Origin: Leucaena leucocephala
Lineage: Eukaryota; Streptophyta; Magnoliopsida; Fabales; Fabaceae
Assembly: GCA_037074615.1 (NCBI GenBank)
Contig: CM073558.1
Span: forward strand, 20,381,001-20,445,000
DNA length: 64,000 bases
Direction: 5' to 3'
In this document: piece after piece, positions 15,128-27,800 of the stretch
How positions within the stretch are numbered: the stretch's first letter is position 1
How the letters are laid out: the number at the start of each line of letters is the position of its first letter
Position numbers and translations under genes: made by a program
Notes under the pieces: generated by a model
Told to the model about the DNA's origin: nothing
Database searches by the model: none
Seen by the model: only the letters and a program-made list of their open reading frames with translations

Positions 15128-18100
15128 TCAATCTTGGGCTGTAGCACCATTTGTTGTCTCCGGCTCAGCCTCAGCTGGCTCATCTGCCTTGTCGCCCTTT
15201 TTGCCTGAGGCAAAGCAACGAGATATATATAGCATTGGGAAACAGGTGTAGACTTAATGGAACACACAACATGCAATATATACAAGCATATAAGGGCAAC
15301 GCAAAATGCTATTTAGAGTTGGATTTTTAGTCTACCTTTCTTCTTCTTTCCACCGCCCTTCTTTGTCTTTGTGCCCAAGGACAGCCACACCTTAATTTCA
15401 GGATCATCTATTGTCCTTGTGGGCCGAAATTCCTGGAGAGGATGAGACGTGATCCGATCTGAACCATTGGGCATTAGCAAGACTGTGAATTTGATGTGAG
15501 CTACATAGTCACCTGTAAAACCACAAGAATATTATGGCACATAAACATTCCGCAAACAAATCAAACCATGTTAAGTCTAATATTGCCAATGAAAAAAACA
15601 ATACCAGGTTTTTCATGAAGAACTGGATATGGCTGCAATAGGTCATGATTCACACATTCCACTAGACCCAGACGAGCTCTTTTCTCTTCCAAAGCCCTGA
15701 TATATAAAAAGGGGGGGGGGGGAGAACAAGTTTACATGAGTTGGAGAAAATGCATATAAAGACCCACCAATTTAAACATATGTTAAAAGTGGCCAAGTTA
15801 CCTAGCAGTGAATGGCATGATTGGAAATTTTTGACTTATTTCACTGAAAATGAACCTAGATGTTTTCATCTTCAAGTGATAATTCTTGTCAACAGCTCTC
15901 TTATAAATGGTTGTCTGCTTCTCATCCAACAGCTTAGGCTGCAAATGATAAAAATTTTCACTTCATGATTCATAAGAAACCACACCATACTGGTAAATAA
16001 AATATCACCATTAACCTACCTTGCCATCTCCTGTGCTTGCTACTATATCAATTGCATAAACTTCATTCTCCTCAAACTCCGCATCATCAACCTTTGTTTC
16101 TGGATTGGACACACTCAGGACAACCTTGTTTCCATCTATCACAAACTGCTTCATTTGGTGGCTAAGAACCCCTTCAACAATTTTACAATCATAGGCAGCA
16201 GCAACCTTTTGAATTGCTTCAGTTACATCCTTGTTCTGTCATGGAAAAATTTGAAAAGTCTGTTATCAACATTTCAGTTCTACAGTTAACCAGAATACCA
16301 CAAAGATTGAAATTCAAATCCATCGTAAGAGAAATGACATTACTTTAACATTTTACTATATAGGCTGAAATAGTCAAGTTCAATGACAATATAATAATCA
16401 GCACAACCGCGAATAAATACTCTTCAGCCAATTCTCATTTAGGCAACAGGGAAAGGAGGAAACCAATAAAGTATTGATCACCTCGGCAAAAGTTGCCACT
16501 ATGACAGCTTCAACAGACCCTCTAAGATTCTACACACGCACCAGTATAGCAGAAAATGTAGTAAATTATTGTACAGGTAATAAATGCATGCATGCGGTAG
16601 TTTCACAGCAGAAAAGAGCATCACACTAGGGGGAGATACAGTAACTTCAGAGATACAATCTCTGGGAAGCAAGTAAAAGCTGGACTAGAGAAGCATGTAT
16701 AAATTACTAGGTCATGACAGCCCCAAACAAAATTCTCTGTAGTTTATTTCATTTGAGTAACTATGACATAAGCCTCACTTGGACAACAGTCCATGGCTTT
16801 TAATAAAGAGTTCATCATCTAGGGTCATGTGTAATGGGATCAAGTTTCTAATTCAACCTGCCATATCCTCAACCATTGTGCCATTGGCCAAGAAACTAGA
16901 CAAAAAAAGTTTAAAGTAAACGGCCTGTATTAAACACATTTGCGCAAATCACACACGGACCTTTAGAACAATATTGGACAGAAGCAGCATATATGACAGC
17001 ACTTAATCCAGTTGTTTAGTGGACATAGATAATACAGCTCTAACATACTAATACTATGATTGGGATGTCAGTTAACAAAGATCTCTATCGGTGTAACTAT
17101 GACAATGAAGCTTCATCGGTGTTTAACCATGGCTCATAAAAGGTTTCGTCATTTAGAGATCAAAATCAACAGAGAAGGGAGGGGAGATCTCTTCAGGCAG
17201 CACCCATGATGGGAAATTGAAATTACTGAAGCTCCAGTAAAAGTGAATCGATGTAAGATCACTCGCGTATATATGATTACCTTCCTTCCTGGCCTCACAA
17301 GTCTCAAGGCTACTTCAGCAGCAGTGTTGGCTGCTGCAATTACATCAGCTGTCCTTCCAGTAACTGCCGCCTCCTGAAGAACATGTGTGTGTGCCACAAC
17401 CGCAATAAACCCATCTATATGACAACCCAAATCACTGCAATCAACAAGAGAAACAATCACCATCTCTTTTCCACTATTAGCCAAAAGCAGCACCCACTCT
17501 TCCAGTATTGTTCGTAGAAGTATGCTTCGAAAATCTTACATTTTTAGCATATCACCTTCTTCCAAGACGGTCTCGTCACTGGCGAGGGGGGAGAAATGAC
17601 AAACTGTGTTGTTTACAGATATGCATGTTGGGAAGGCAACGCCTCTCTCAATCTTCCTTTTTACATTCTTGTACATGTTACCTGTTTGCCTTGATAACAA
17701 AACCATCACAGCCCATAAGACAAGTCATTATAGAAACAATGAGCTATAACAAAAACAACAGACATATTGCTTATCGCATGATGCGGAAATGCGTCTAATG
17801 AGCTAAAGAGAAACTTACTCTCTTATATATGCATCTCCCTTCTCGCAAATGTCAACAATCTTTGCCTTCGGTTTACATTCTGAAATAACTAATTGCAAAG
17901 CCCCTGCAGGAGATCCCCGTTGTTCATCAGTACAAATATCCAAAGATACAGACACAAGCCATGAAAGCACAGAGAAATAGTGAACATTAACTTGAACCCT
18001 GAGAATTCTATCCGTCTAGTTTGTCTAATAACACCACCGAATATAACTTTTTTTTGTTTAAAAAGACAGTAGTAGAGACAGCCAGGGAAATTGAACACAC

Positions 18101-18191
18101 TGTTAGCGATTTCAGCTGCACTCTTGTATTTGGTAACGACTTCAGGCGAAGTGAGATCCAACTCCTTCTCCTCCCTCTCATCGTCCGACAT
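15128..18191 (-). CDS. EBP1: EBP1 / proliferation-associated 2G4 homologue
   Basis: Homologue of ErbB3-binding protein 1 (PA2G4). It has a methionine-aminopeptidase (M24, pita-bread) fold without peptidase activity, binds RNA and pre-ribosomes, and in plants promotes cell growth and organ size. Exons on the minus strand: 18101-18191, 17819-17903, 17540-17689, 17281-17434, 16020-16235, 15802-15938, 15605-15696, 15336-15512, 15128-15204; all phases agree, giving 392 residues, close to the usual plant length. It starts MSDDEREEKELDLTSPEVV, continues through the M24 core (GVAFPTCISVNNTVCHFSPL, IDLGCHIDGF, VTGRTADVIAAANTAAEVAL) and ends in a lysine-rich tail (KKGGGKKKGKKGDK) and an acidic PAEAEPETTNG segment. 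The lysine-rich tail matches the RNA-binding and nucleolar region of the family. A TATA-like box and a telo-box lie upstream. Intact. Confidence 0.95.
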
Positions 18192-18440
18192 GGTATCTCA
18201 GTTGTTGAATTCCTATAACTTCTTAAACCCCAAAGAAAAAAGAAACATATTAAGCAATTGAATTCTGAAACCAAAAAACAAAATAAAATTCTTCTGAAAT
18301 TGATGGCATACTCACCCGAAGAAGATAATCAAAGAAAGAATGAGGATTTAGAAAAGGCTAAGAGTTTGAGGTCGAGTGGAGCATTTGGGTGGCTCACTAC
18401 GACTAGGGTTACAGCCAGACAGCCAGTGAGGCAGCAACGG

Positions 18441-18484
18441 CTTATATAGGGATTTTTCCTCGTTACAAACTCGGCGTAGGGTTT
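18441..18484 (-). promoter_or_regulatory. Core promoter of the EBP1 gene: TATA-like box and telo-box
   Basis: On the minus strand a CTATATAAG box lies at 18441-18449, about 250 bases upstream of the ATG. An AAACCCTA telo-box lies at 18477-18484, and a second AACCCTAG occurs near 18402-18411 downstream of the TATA. Telo-boxes are known in promoters of plant translation and ribosome-biogenesis genes, which fits EBP1. Function is inferred from position only. Confidence 0.5.
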
Positions 18485-18534
18485 TGCTGCCACGTTTCCC
18501 TTCCTTTTTTTTATTTATTTAATTATTTATATAA

Positions 18535-19290
18535 AAAATTGTATTGTTAAAACCTATTTTAGGATATATTTAGATAAGATTTTAAAAAAAAATTATATAA
18601 AATAAATAAGTATTTATATTATTATTACTAAAATAATTTTTATGATTGGTAAATTACTATAAAATATATAAAATAAAAAAAATTAACTATTCATATTTCT
18701 TATCTCCTCTCTCCCTACAATGCGACTACAAGGTGAAGATGTGATGACGTGGTGAAAGCGCAACGATGATAACTTGATGTGGAGGAGTTAAAGATGATAA
18801 AGCTAGACGGAGGAAGAAGTTGTAGATCGGTGACTAACACTACCCAGCGACCCACGTGTCAACGGTGCTAGACGATAGAGGAGATCAATGACCTAATGAC
18901 TTACCCTAATGACAAGCTCTAGTGGTAACAACGAGCTCCAACTGTGAAGGCATAGAGACGATGACGACGAGTTTCAGCAGTGATAACGAAGGCACAGAGA
19001 TAATAACAGTGAAGAGTAGAAGATGGCGAGCTAAAGAGAGAATAGGGAGAGAGGAGAGAGAGTAGGGAAAAAATAAAGACAAAATAGTAATTAAGAATTC
19101 ATAAATTCTTTTAGTGTTTTATAAGTTACTCCTAGTAGTTTATCCAAAACCATAATTTTAAATTATAATTTGGTCTAAAAACTCTTTTAAATAAATATAG
19201 TTATTTATTTTAAAATTTATTTAAATTAAAATTTAAATTAAAAACCTTTTTAAAACTAAAATTTTAAGCCCTTGCAAATAAGCACTTAAT
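18535..19290 (-). repeat. Dispersed pyrimidine-tract repeat, copy D, inverted, with GC-richer insert
   Basis: Inverted relative of copies A-C: a purine tract (AGAGGAGAGAGAGTAGGG region, about 19040-19065) is followed by AATAGTAATTAAGAATTCAT and TAAAACTAAAAT-type ends. Between the C/T block near 18703-18718 and the purine tract is about 330 bases of much higher G+C content rich in GATGA and GACGA triplets, absent from the other copies. It sits just upstream of the EBP1 promoter. Confidence 0.5.
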
Positions 19291-20134
19291 AATTATTAAA
19301 ACTGCGTTGGAGATGTTGTAGCAAAGAATGACTTGTCAACATTTGCTTTATTGGATGTAATCCCCCTCTAGTTTAATTGTTGCTTTTTGTAGTAAAAAAC
19401 AATTGTTCTTTTACTTTTTGGGCTTTAGCAAGTCCTCTCGTATAAAAAAAACAATCCAGTTTGAGGTTTTTAGACTTCGGCTTCTTACTAACAAAAATCG
19501 GTGGGTATTATTAAAATCACGAATTTGTATCAAAAGAAAATCACGAACCAATTCATTCTTTTCTTATTTCGTGTAACGTGTGAGAGCTTAAAAACATAAC
19601 ATTGGTTTTGCGCCAAAAATATCATGTCAAAATTTCTATATAATTAAGAATTAAATTATCTTTTGAAGGATGAATTTCAAAGAGTGGATCAATCATTTCA
19701 ACATGATGAATCAAGAGAACAATGGTTTATTTAGTTCTTACTTCCTATAGGCTATAGAAACCTTCAAAGGGTCTTAATATCATTTGTATACGGATGTTAC
19801 AAGAGTTTCAATCCCATATTATTTAGTGTGTTATTTTGTATTTTGGACTTAAGCCTTGTTGCCCAAAAAATATCAACCTAGAAATTTTTAGTTTTAGTTC
19901 AAACTTATGGTATATTTTGGTTTACAGCCCCTATTTTACATTACAACACGAAGAAAAGAATGAAGCAAAAGAACAAATGAATACAAGATCCCACCATATC
20001 ACGTTATAGTGAAACTTAATATATACGCACGTACTACGTATGTATATATCATGTTAATTGTTGTATTAATAATCTTATCAAATATAGGATGCTTTAGCAT
20101 GTTATAATGGTATACCCATTTATTGATGTTTAGT
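19291..20134. other. Intergenic, no feature seen
   Basis: A+T-rich intergenic DNA between the inverted repeat upstream of EBP1 and the short transposon-like element near the 3' end of the chlorophyll synthase-like gene. No frame, RNA or further repeat could be supported. Confidence 0.5.
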
Positions 20135-20266
20135 GTGTGTTTGGGAAACCATTTTGGTGTGCCTAAGCTTCCCTTTCACTTGCCTCAAACAATTGGTCCC
20201 TACGATCCCACAATTGGATTTTGGGAACGTATGTTTGGAAAACTGAAAACTGTTTCCCAAACATGC
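20135..20266. mobile_element. Short inverted-repeat element (MITE-like)
   Basis: About 132 bases bounded by GTTTGGGAAAC (20139-20149) and its reverse complement GTTTCCCAAAC (20252-20262), with the match extending two to four bases outward. Inside are further GTTTGG and CCAAAC copies. This explains open frames on both strands here. It lies about 245 bases beyond the stop codon of the chlorophyll synthase-like gene. Superfamily not determined. Confidence 0.55.
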
Positions 20267-20510
20267 GCTGAAACAAAGGTGAGTTGTGTGCTGTTTGTTA
20301 ACTTCAATCAGCGGCAAGGTAAAATATAATAATTGTAAAAACACAATAAATATTGTGCATAGAGGCTATAAAGAAAATATGTTCCCCTCCCTTATAGCCA
20401 AACGGGACATTAGTTTTATGAGTGGTAAAAGAAGAAACTGTGTGTACCCCACTTAACTTTCTTCTTGCTTAAATGCATCCGTGCTACGTAATAACTTATG
20501 CAGAAGAAGA

Positions 20511-23500
20511 TCAGGGGCTAGTAGCTAAAGCAGTCACCAGCAAGCCAAGTAGAAAAAATGGCAGTGAGCTTGTCTGAAAACAATTAATGAAACCATTAAG
20601 ATTGTGTTTAGAAACCAAAAATTGGGGGATAAAAAAGTGGAAAAAGACAAAATGAAAATGAAAATGAAAATAGTAATAGTAATAGTAATAGTAATGACTA
20701 AGATTATACTATTATCATAGCATCCACTTTAGTATACTCCACAGGCCAACTGCTTAACTTATCAAGTGACACACAAATCTAGACCTCTCTGGTCAAATTA
20801 AGATTAATTGTATGTAATTTTGTAAGAGAAGACATAAAACAATGTGGATGTGAAGAGGAAAAAGTAACTCCGGACACAATCTTACTCCTGTGTGTTTCTC
20901 TCTCTACTAGGGCATATGACTGCATGATTATTTCAAGTAATTTTATGCTATAGAGGTAAAAATATATGAGAGGAATTTTGTCTCATTAAGCGAAAAAATG
21001 ATTATTTTGAGGGTTCCCAAACAACAAACACCAGTATAGGGCCATTACTATACAACTCTCTCACATATTTACCTCGTACAAGGTAAAATCAATTTTTCAC
21101 AGCTAATCCAAACGGGCACTACAAAGAATCTAATTTCATGGCATACACTATGCTAAAGTTGAGATGGAATAGAGCACGCAAATGAACTTATCCTCTAGGA
21201 TATCGCAGCCTCTGCCCATGTTTATCATGCTCATACATAGAAGCTTAGAAGCTGAAGTTTCAATAAAGCGTACCTGATAGTCAACGTCGTACTTCACAGG
21301 ATCTTTGAGGAAGTACTGAAACTGAAAGGCATAAGATGATAAGAAACTACATAAGATTCTACAATAAAATTTAAGAGGAATGGAAGAACAGATTAACATG
21401 TATTAATAGATGCCACATGGTTACAAACATTTTACTTTTATCAACCTCTGAAAGAAAATGTTAATTGAGCTCTACCTGAAAATAGATCTGTGGAACTGTC
21501 AAGGCTAGTAAAGCCAAAGAATAATATGGTTTACCAATCCAAAGAAGATATCCTGCAACCGAAGTGTATGTCTGTATTAGCACAAAATGAAACAAGACTT
21601 TCATTTTGTGACACATTTTTAACATTTTTTGTCGTATATGTACAATGTGCTATAGAACATAGAGCGCTATAGAACATAGAGAAGCTATTTTTGTTCAGAT
21701 TTAAGGGATGTATATGTACCAGAAACAGATAATTGTGCAATGTCAATAGCACCAACACATATCCATTTGGCAGTTTCAATACCAAAAGCAACTGGAAGAG
21801 ACTGTTCCAACGAATGGAAAGGTCAGCAGTAGCTACTTCAATGTGCATGTTTGATTAAAATTTCCAAAACAATAATTTATATTAAAGCAAAACAAAGGTA
21901 AAGGATAAAAAGGGAGAGACCTGAAGCCCTACAGCTGTATCCCTTTCAAACCTTTTGATGTCCTCAACGATGGCGATGCCCAACTACAATGTGACATAGC
22001 AACAATATTATTGATCAGTCGGAATACATTAGAAGACAAATATCATATACAACAAAATGCCTTGTTGCATATGCTACATACTCCTGATATGCAGTATAAG
22101 AGGGTGGGAATGACTGCATTAAGTGTAAGAGTCCCAAATAATGCCTGACCGGTCCACCTGTCAACTAGGCATTGATCAAACAGCTTACAGAACATGGCGC
22201 AATTGTAAAATAAAAATTAAAAAAGAAAAAAAGAACCCAAAAGTATATCAATAAGATAAGGTTATAAGACTAATTTTTTTGTAAATGAAAGAAATATTCA
22301 TCGGATTTCCAGTTAACTTATAATTACCATTATCTTATAATAAATTTAGGATATTGTTCAACTGGGAGAAAAAAATATGATATCTAAAATTTATCTTGAT
22401 TAAAACCCCATATTTTGGCCTATCATTTGAATCTAGTGAATAAAAGCTAAACGCCAATAATATTCAGCAACTCATTTACCTAGAGAGATAAACCAATGGA
22501 ATGACTAGTAATCGATTTGACAAGCAGGAAACAATTCTATAGCTATTAAGTATTAAGGCAGAAGGTATGACACCATGGCAAACTGATGTATCTAGCTCCA
22601 AGGGCAAAGTTTCCAATCCATCCGTTTTGTTTTAGCTGCAAAAACGCAAAGAAATTAGTCAATGATCAGACAAAGGTAGAGTAGAAAACATAGAGAAAAA
22701 GAAAAGGAAGAATTTTGCTTTTTTTAAGAAAATACCTTTAAAGGAGGAGCAGAATATAGAAATGACAGCAGGGATCCACCAACAGCAAGGCAGAAAACTA
22801 TAGGGGAATTATGCCCTGCCTATAAAGGATACAATTTTAGACTTGAAGGATAAGAGATTGAGCATAAGACTATTGTGTATAGTACCCACCCATATGTCCA
22901 ATATACCAGCCAAGGCAAGACCTCCTGCTAGCAGCAACCATATTTGAGTGATAACCTGCAGAATTTTGACAAACAATTGTTTAAAGAGACATCATTATAA
23001 ATAATAATAATCAATCTCAGATTTACAACATACCTCATTGTCATTTATAGTCCCTGAAGGAATTGGTCGATATGGTTCAATGATTGCATCAATTTCTCGG
23101 TCATGCCAATCATTTAGAGTCTAAAACATCAAACATTCATAAATTTCAAGGTTGAGTCACTTCAAAACCCTCATCAAACAGCAGATGATAAAATTATATG
23201 TCAAGAAGAATAAAACCTGTGTATAACCAGTAAGGAACGGACCAGACATGATCATGCACGCAAATGATTTGGCAACATCTTCAAGATTCCAGTGGAAATG
23301 TCCTGCCAAGTGAACCATACTGCCTCAGAACATTGAAAAGCTGTATCAGATGCATGAATGTATTTATAAAGGGGGAATATAAAATAGAGAAGTTTGTGAA
23401 ATGTTCGTAAAGAACTAATGTCATTAAGTATAATTATGAAGCACGTTAAAATGACATGATAAATGTAACATAAAGGTCAAGAAAATATGCTAAATGCACA

Positions 23501-24723
23501 GACGGCTTCCATGGCAAAAAGTGCAGAAACAATATATGATGGATATCCACTTAGACTTAAGTATGTAAAGCCAAGAATTTATGGTATTCTTCTCTTGCTA
23601 GATGTTGGCTCTTACCAGTTAGTTCAGAACCAAAGATGATAAGCAACAATTTATCACTCTTCTGGTTTTAGTAATCCTTGTATAAGAACTCTTCACATAA
23701 ACAGTGCGTTATACCAAGGGCCAACAAAGTCAATTATGAGTAAGGTAACTAATACTAACAACCACTCAACTAGATTACCTTTTAATTAATTAATTTCAAC
23801 AGTAGATAGGATCAGATTATCATCATAATAGAATGTGGAACCAGAATTTTTTTCAGCAGGTATATTTCTGTTTTGATACAGTAATAAAATAGAGTACCAG
23901 AAGCAGCAGCACCACAAACTACAACCCAAGCCAATATAGGCCAGCTGACAGGCTTTGTAAGTTGAAGACGAATATTCCATTTATCCTGCAAAATACATTA
24001 CAGAGCAAATTATAAATAAGTATATTAGCACCATGCAGTTTAGCATTATCATCTAATCTGATTATGGATCTTACGCACATCTATTATTCAAATTCGAACC
24101 ACATTATCTAATCATGACTAATTCGAACGAAGTGAAGGGGAAAATGAAAGAAAAAAGAAAAAACTCTTGACTCACAGTTTCCTGGGGAGCTCCGTTTTTA
24201 CCAAGCAGTGGATCACAACTTGAACTAGTTTTAGCTGAAGATTTTTCTCGTAGCTGAGATTTAACTGCTCAGAGCCACCAAAAAAACATTCTACAAAATC
24301 ACTACAAAGAAATAGCAGTAAGTAAAAGCATCACATAAAAGCTCAAAGCACCTTCATTTGCGTTGGAATCCGCATCCATAATCGTTAATCTCCGCCCTGC
24401 ATTGTTCATATTCATATAATCCCTTAAGCAATATTAGAGCCAACGGAACAATAAACAGCCAGAGATTAAAATACTCAAATTATGGTAGCGCTTTAGTGCT
24501 GAGAAACTACAGACAATTGCCACATTGGAAAAAAAACAAGAGTGTTTTAAGCATTGCATAGTTCACTAATTCACTCTCTAAGCAACCAAATAGAGCTAAT
24601 AATCGACCTACTAGGGAATGAGATGGAGATTGGGACGAGAATAGCCCGAGTGTGAACTCGCCGGGTTATGGCGGTCGATAATTTCTGCGGTGAAACTGAG
24701 GCCATACTGAGCATAGAAGCCAT
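20511..24723 (-). pseudogene. Chlorophyll synthase (CHLG)-type UbiA prenyltransferase, frameshifted in exon 13
   Basis: Chlorophyll synthase joins phytyl or geranylgeranyl diphosphate to chlorophyllide in the thylakoid membrane. Exons (minus): 24612-24723, 24352-24396, 24176-24264, 23898-23985, 23217-23302, 23034-23120, 22890-22955, 22736-22819, 22574-22635, 22082-22157, 21921-21983, 21720-21801, 21476-21551, 21274-21321, 20511-20573. The N-terminus (MASMLSMASVSPQ) looks like a transit peptide. Family blocks: WNIRLQLTKPVSWP, SGPFLTGYTQ, the Asp-rich NDWHDREIDAIIEPYRPIPSG, YSAPPLKLKQNGWIGNFALG, SLPVAFGIETAKWICVGAID and QYFLKDPVKYDV. Exon 13 is one base short (near 21535), so phases fail: after codon 314 it reads 14 altered codons to TAG at 21505-21507, losing about 60 residues of an expected 375. 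The second acidic motif, normally NDFKSVEGD, reads EDIKRFERD. Tandem acceptors at exon 3 (GAGCAG) differ by one codon. Could instead be a sequencing error in a working gene. Confidence 0.87.
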
Positions 24724-24868
24724 TGTCTTGAGGATATGAGCTTGGGAATGAAGATGACACGATCAGAGAAGAGCCGAAGGACAGAAGGGCGTTATCAAGC
24801 ACTTGGTTGAGCACTGACAACAAGCAAATGCAAACGAAACAATGTTTATATGGATAATTGGATATCAT

Positions 24869-27800
24869 AAAATAGTCAAAACTAGATGACGTGGATATTA
24901 ATTTTGAAAATTAATCTACACATTTATATATAATACTAAGTTTAAATATATAAAACTGAGTTCCTAACTTTTTAAAATTTAAATTAATTATATTGTGATT
25001 ATCAAACATTTGCTATTAATAGTTTTTGTGGTATAAATTTATTATTTAAAAGTATCTAATAATATATATCTTTTGAGTTAAATATAGGCTTGTCTCATAA
25101 AAACTAAAGAAGAATTGCACCAATCCCTTTATATTACAGTCAATTTATCTATTTTTATAGATATATATATTATTTTATTTGAGATAATTTTATTTAAAAT
25201 ATTATCAAATATGTGGCATCTCTATTAGTAAGAATTAAAATTTTAATTTATTATATTATTAAATAATAAAATTTTTAACTAAAATCAATCCCATTGGTAA
25301 GATAAACTATACTTGGGTCTTTAAAACTTTAGTCTTAAAACAAATTACATATACTTTTAGAAAATAAATATATAATTAAAAAAAAATAGCAATTTTTTTC
25401 AAAAAATAAATATTTCAATAGATCAGATCATGCTTAAGCATTATCTCTTCATTTTAAAAATTGATAAATTAATTCCCGGATGGTATGTTGCAAACTTGCA
25501 ATTCTTCTTCTTGTGTTTTTTGTTTTGTCAACAACTCCCTATTATCTAGATAGACACTCATTCTTTTATCGATTATAACGATTTTATTTAAAATTTTAAA
25601 ATATTTTAATATTAAATTTTAAGATTATAAAATATATTTTAAAATTATCTTTCTATTAAAATAATTTAAATCAATTTAATAATATTTTTTAATGTTATAT
25701 ATTTTTAATCTCTTTTTTAATTATTCAATAAGAGACTATATTTAAATATTTTTTTTACTCTTAGCTTATACTTATATTTTTTGTTTTTAATCTGAGAGAC
25801 TTTAAATTTATAATTTTATTTTTTTCTTTTACATGGGTTTATACTATTTTACTAGTGACCTCAATTCACAATCTTTAACATTTTTTGTTTAATTTTTATT
25901 TTGGATATTTAAGATAAAAAAAACTCTGATACCATATTAAATTTTAATATTATAAGTATATATTAAAGTTATATTTCTATCAAAATAACTTAAATCAATT
26001 TGATATAACTATTTTTAATATTATATACTCTAAACATCTTTTTAAATTATTCAATATGATACTATATTATAATATTTAAAATATATAATTAAGTTAACTT
26101 AAGGTGTTACAATATTTTAAAAGCTTATAAAAAAAAATTAGTGATAAACATTTATAAAATATGGATTGATGATGGTATGAATGAATTATTGAGAGGAATA
26201 TGATTCCAATCTCCCTCAATACTCCTATCATTCTCAAAAACTAAATATTTAGATAGATTAATAATATATATATTTAATTAAATAATTTTATTAAATATTA
26301 TCTTTAATTTTTTTAAAATAATTTTATATTATTTAATTTATTTTTTGTATTAGTTCTTTTAATAATTTTTTATATATGTCTTAGTTACTTTAAACAATTT
26401 TTTTATCATTTTCTCTTTACCGATGCCATGCTTACTCTTCATTCTAAATGAAGATTCATTAATTGAAAACTCATAGTCTTGAGAAGCAAGCAAAGAATAT
26501 GATAATCAAAATCTAAAAGTGGTCAAACTGAAGATACCCTCGTCAATATCAAATCTCTGTCCATTCAAAAATGGTTCGTCAACTTTATTCCAAAGATTAA
26601 CTATTAATATTTCATTAAAGTTTATAGAACTTAATTATTAGATGCAAATATTTAATATTTCTCTAATTTTTAATATAAGATATAATAGAGAAATTAATCT
26701 TATTTATAAATATAAAATATATTTAATATATTTATTTATTTTTAAATTATTCTTATTAATATTTTTTAATACTATTCAAGTAATAGAGAAAAAAATGAGA
26801 GAATTGAAAATATATATTATATTAACTAATTTAATTAATTTTTAATTAAATTAAATTAATTAAATATATTTTATATTAAAAATTAAATACTTATTTAAAA
26901 AAAAAAAATAGCTCGAGCGAAGAAGGTTCTCTAAGCATGTATGTATTCAAGCACCAGAGCATCTTCCCATGCATATCATGAGATTTTTACATGCGAATAT
27001 TTCAAATTCCTCATAGGATCCGTTTAAGGCAAATTACCATTGCAGGCATCCTTTTTTTTAAATGAAAATTACAATAAATTATCTTAAACATTAATTATAT
27101 TTTAGGATAGAGTTATTATCAAAATTTATGCGTAATAATTAGTAAGTTTTTAAGAGATGTATGCTGAATTTTTAATTACCTGGTATAATTGTATTTTTTT
27201 TATTATCTAAAATGGATTTGATTTTCTAATTTATATCTATATAATTAATTTACCTAAAATTTCAGGTAAGCTGATCACAAGTGCGATTTATTGTTTGATA
27301 TACGCTGGACTCAGTATAGTATATAACGAATTATACAAAACTTCAATCTTTAATCAACTTGATTAGTTTAAATTTTCTTAATTATCAATATTTCAAGTTT
27401 ACAGCGGAAAAAGGAGTCCCATCTTTGTTCCGGCAAAAAGTAGCATGCTTTTGGACCCAATAATAATTTGGCGGGAATTTTACGCAGCAATGCCCACCAT
27501 TCTATAAAGCTTTTTATAAGAAAAAGAAGGATCATTCGATCGTATTGATGTTGGTTTGTTTATTTAAGTTTCTTTAATTTGTTTAAAAATATTTTTTAGG
27601 ATATATTTGATATGATAGAATAGCTTTTAATAAAAGTAAAATTAGAAATAAAATTAGGTTAAAAATAAATTTTAAAAATTTATTTAGTATGATAGAAATG
27701 AGTATGTAATTGATATATTTTTTTATAATTTAGGAAGTGTTGAAGTTGTCTAAAAATTTTGTAATTGAGATAAAATCATCTAAAAAATTTTACTTTTACT

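Noticed and set aside
16481..16536. Possible extra exon in EBP1 intron 4 (LRGSVEAVIVATFAE-like reading)
   Set aside because: Exons 4 and 5 join directly in phase to give the conserved RPGRKNKDVTEAIQK, leaving no place for it.
20120..20344. Overlapping 68-74 codon frames on both strands
   Set aside because: Explained by the inverted-repeat element at 20135-20266.
24611..24868. 85-codon minus-strand frame over the start of the chlorophyll synthase-like gene
   Set aside because: Different frame from the exon 1 that splices correctly into the family sequence.
26642..26845. 67-codon Ile/Leu/Asn/Tyr-rich frame
   Set aside because: Product of extreme A+T content; no family resemblance.
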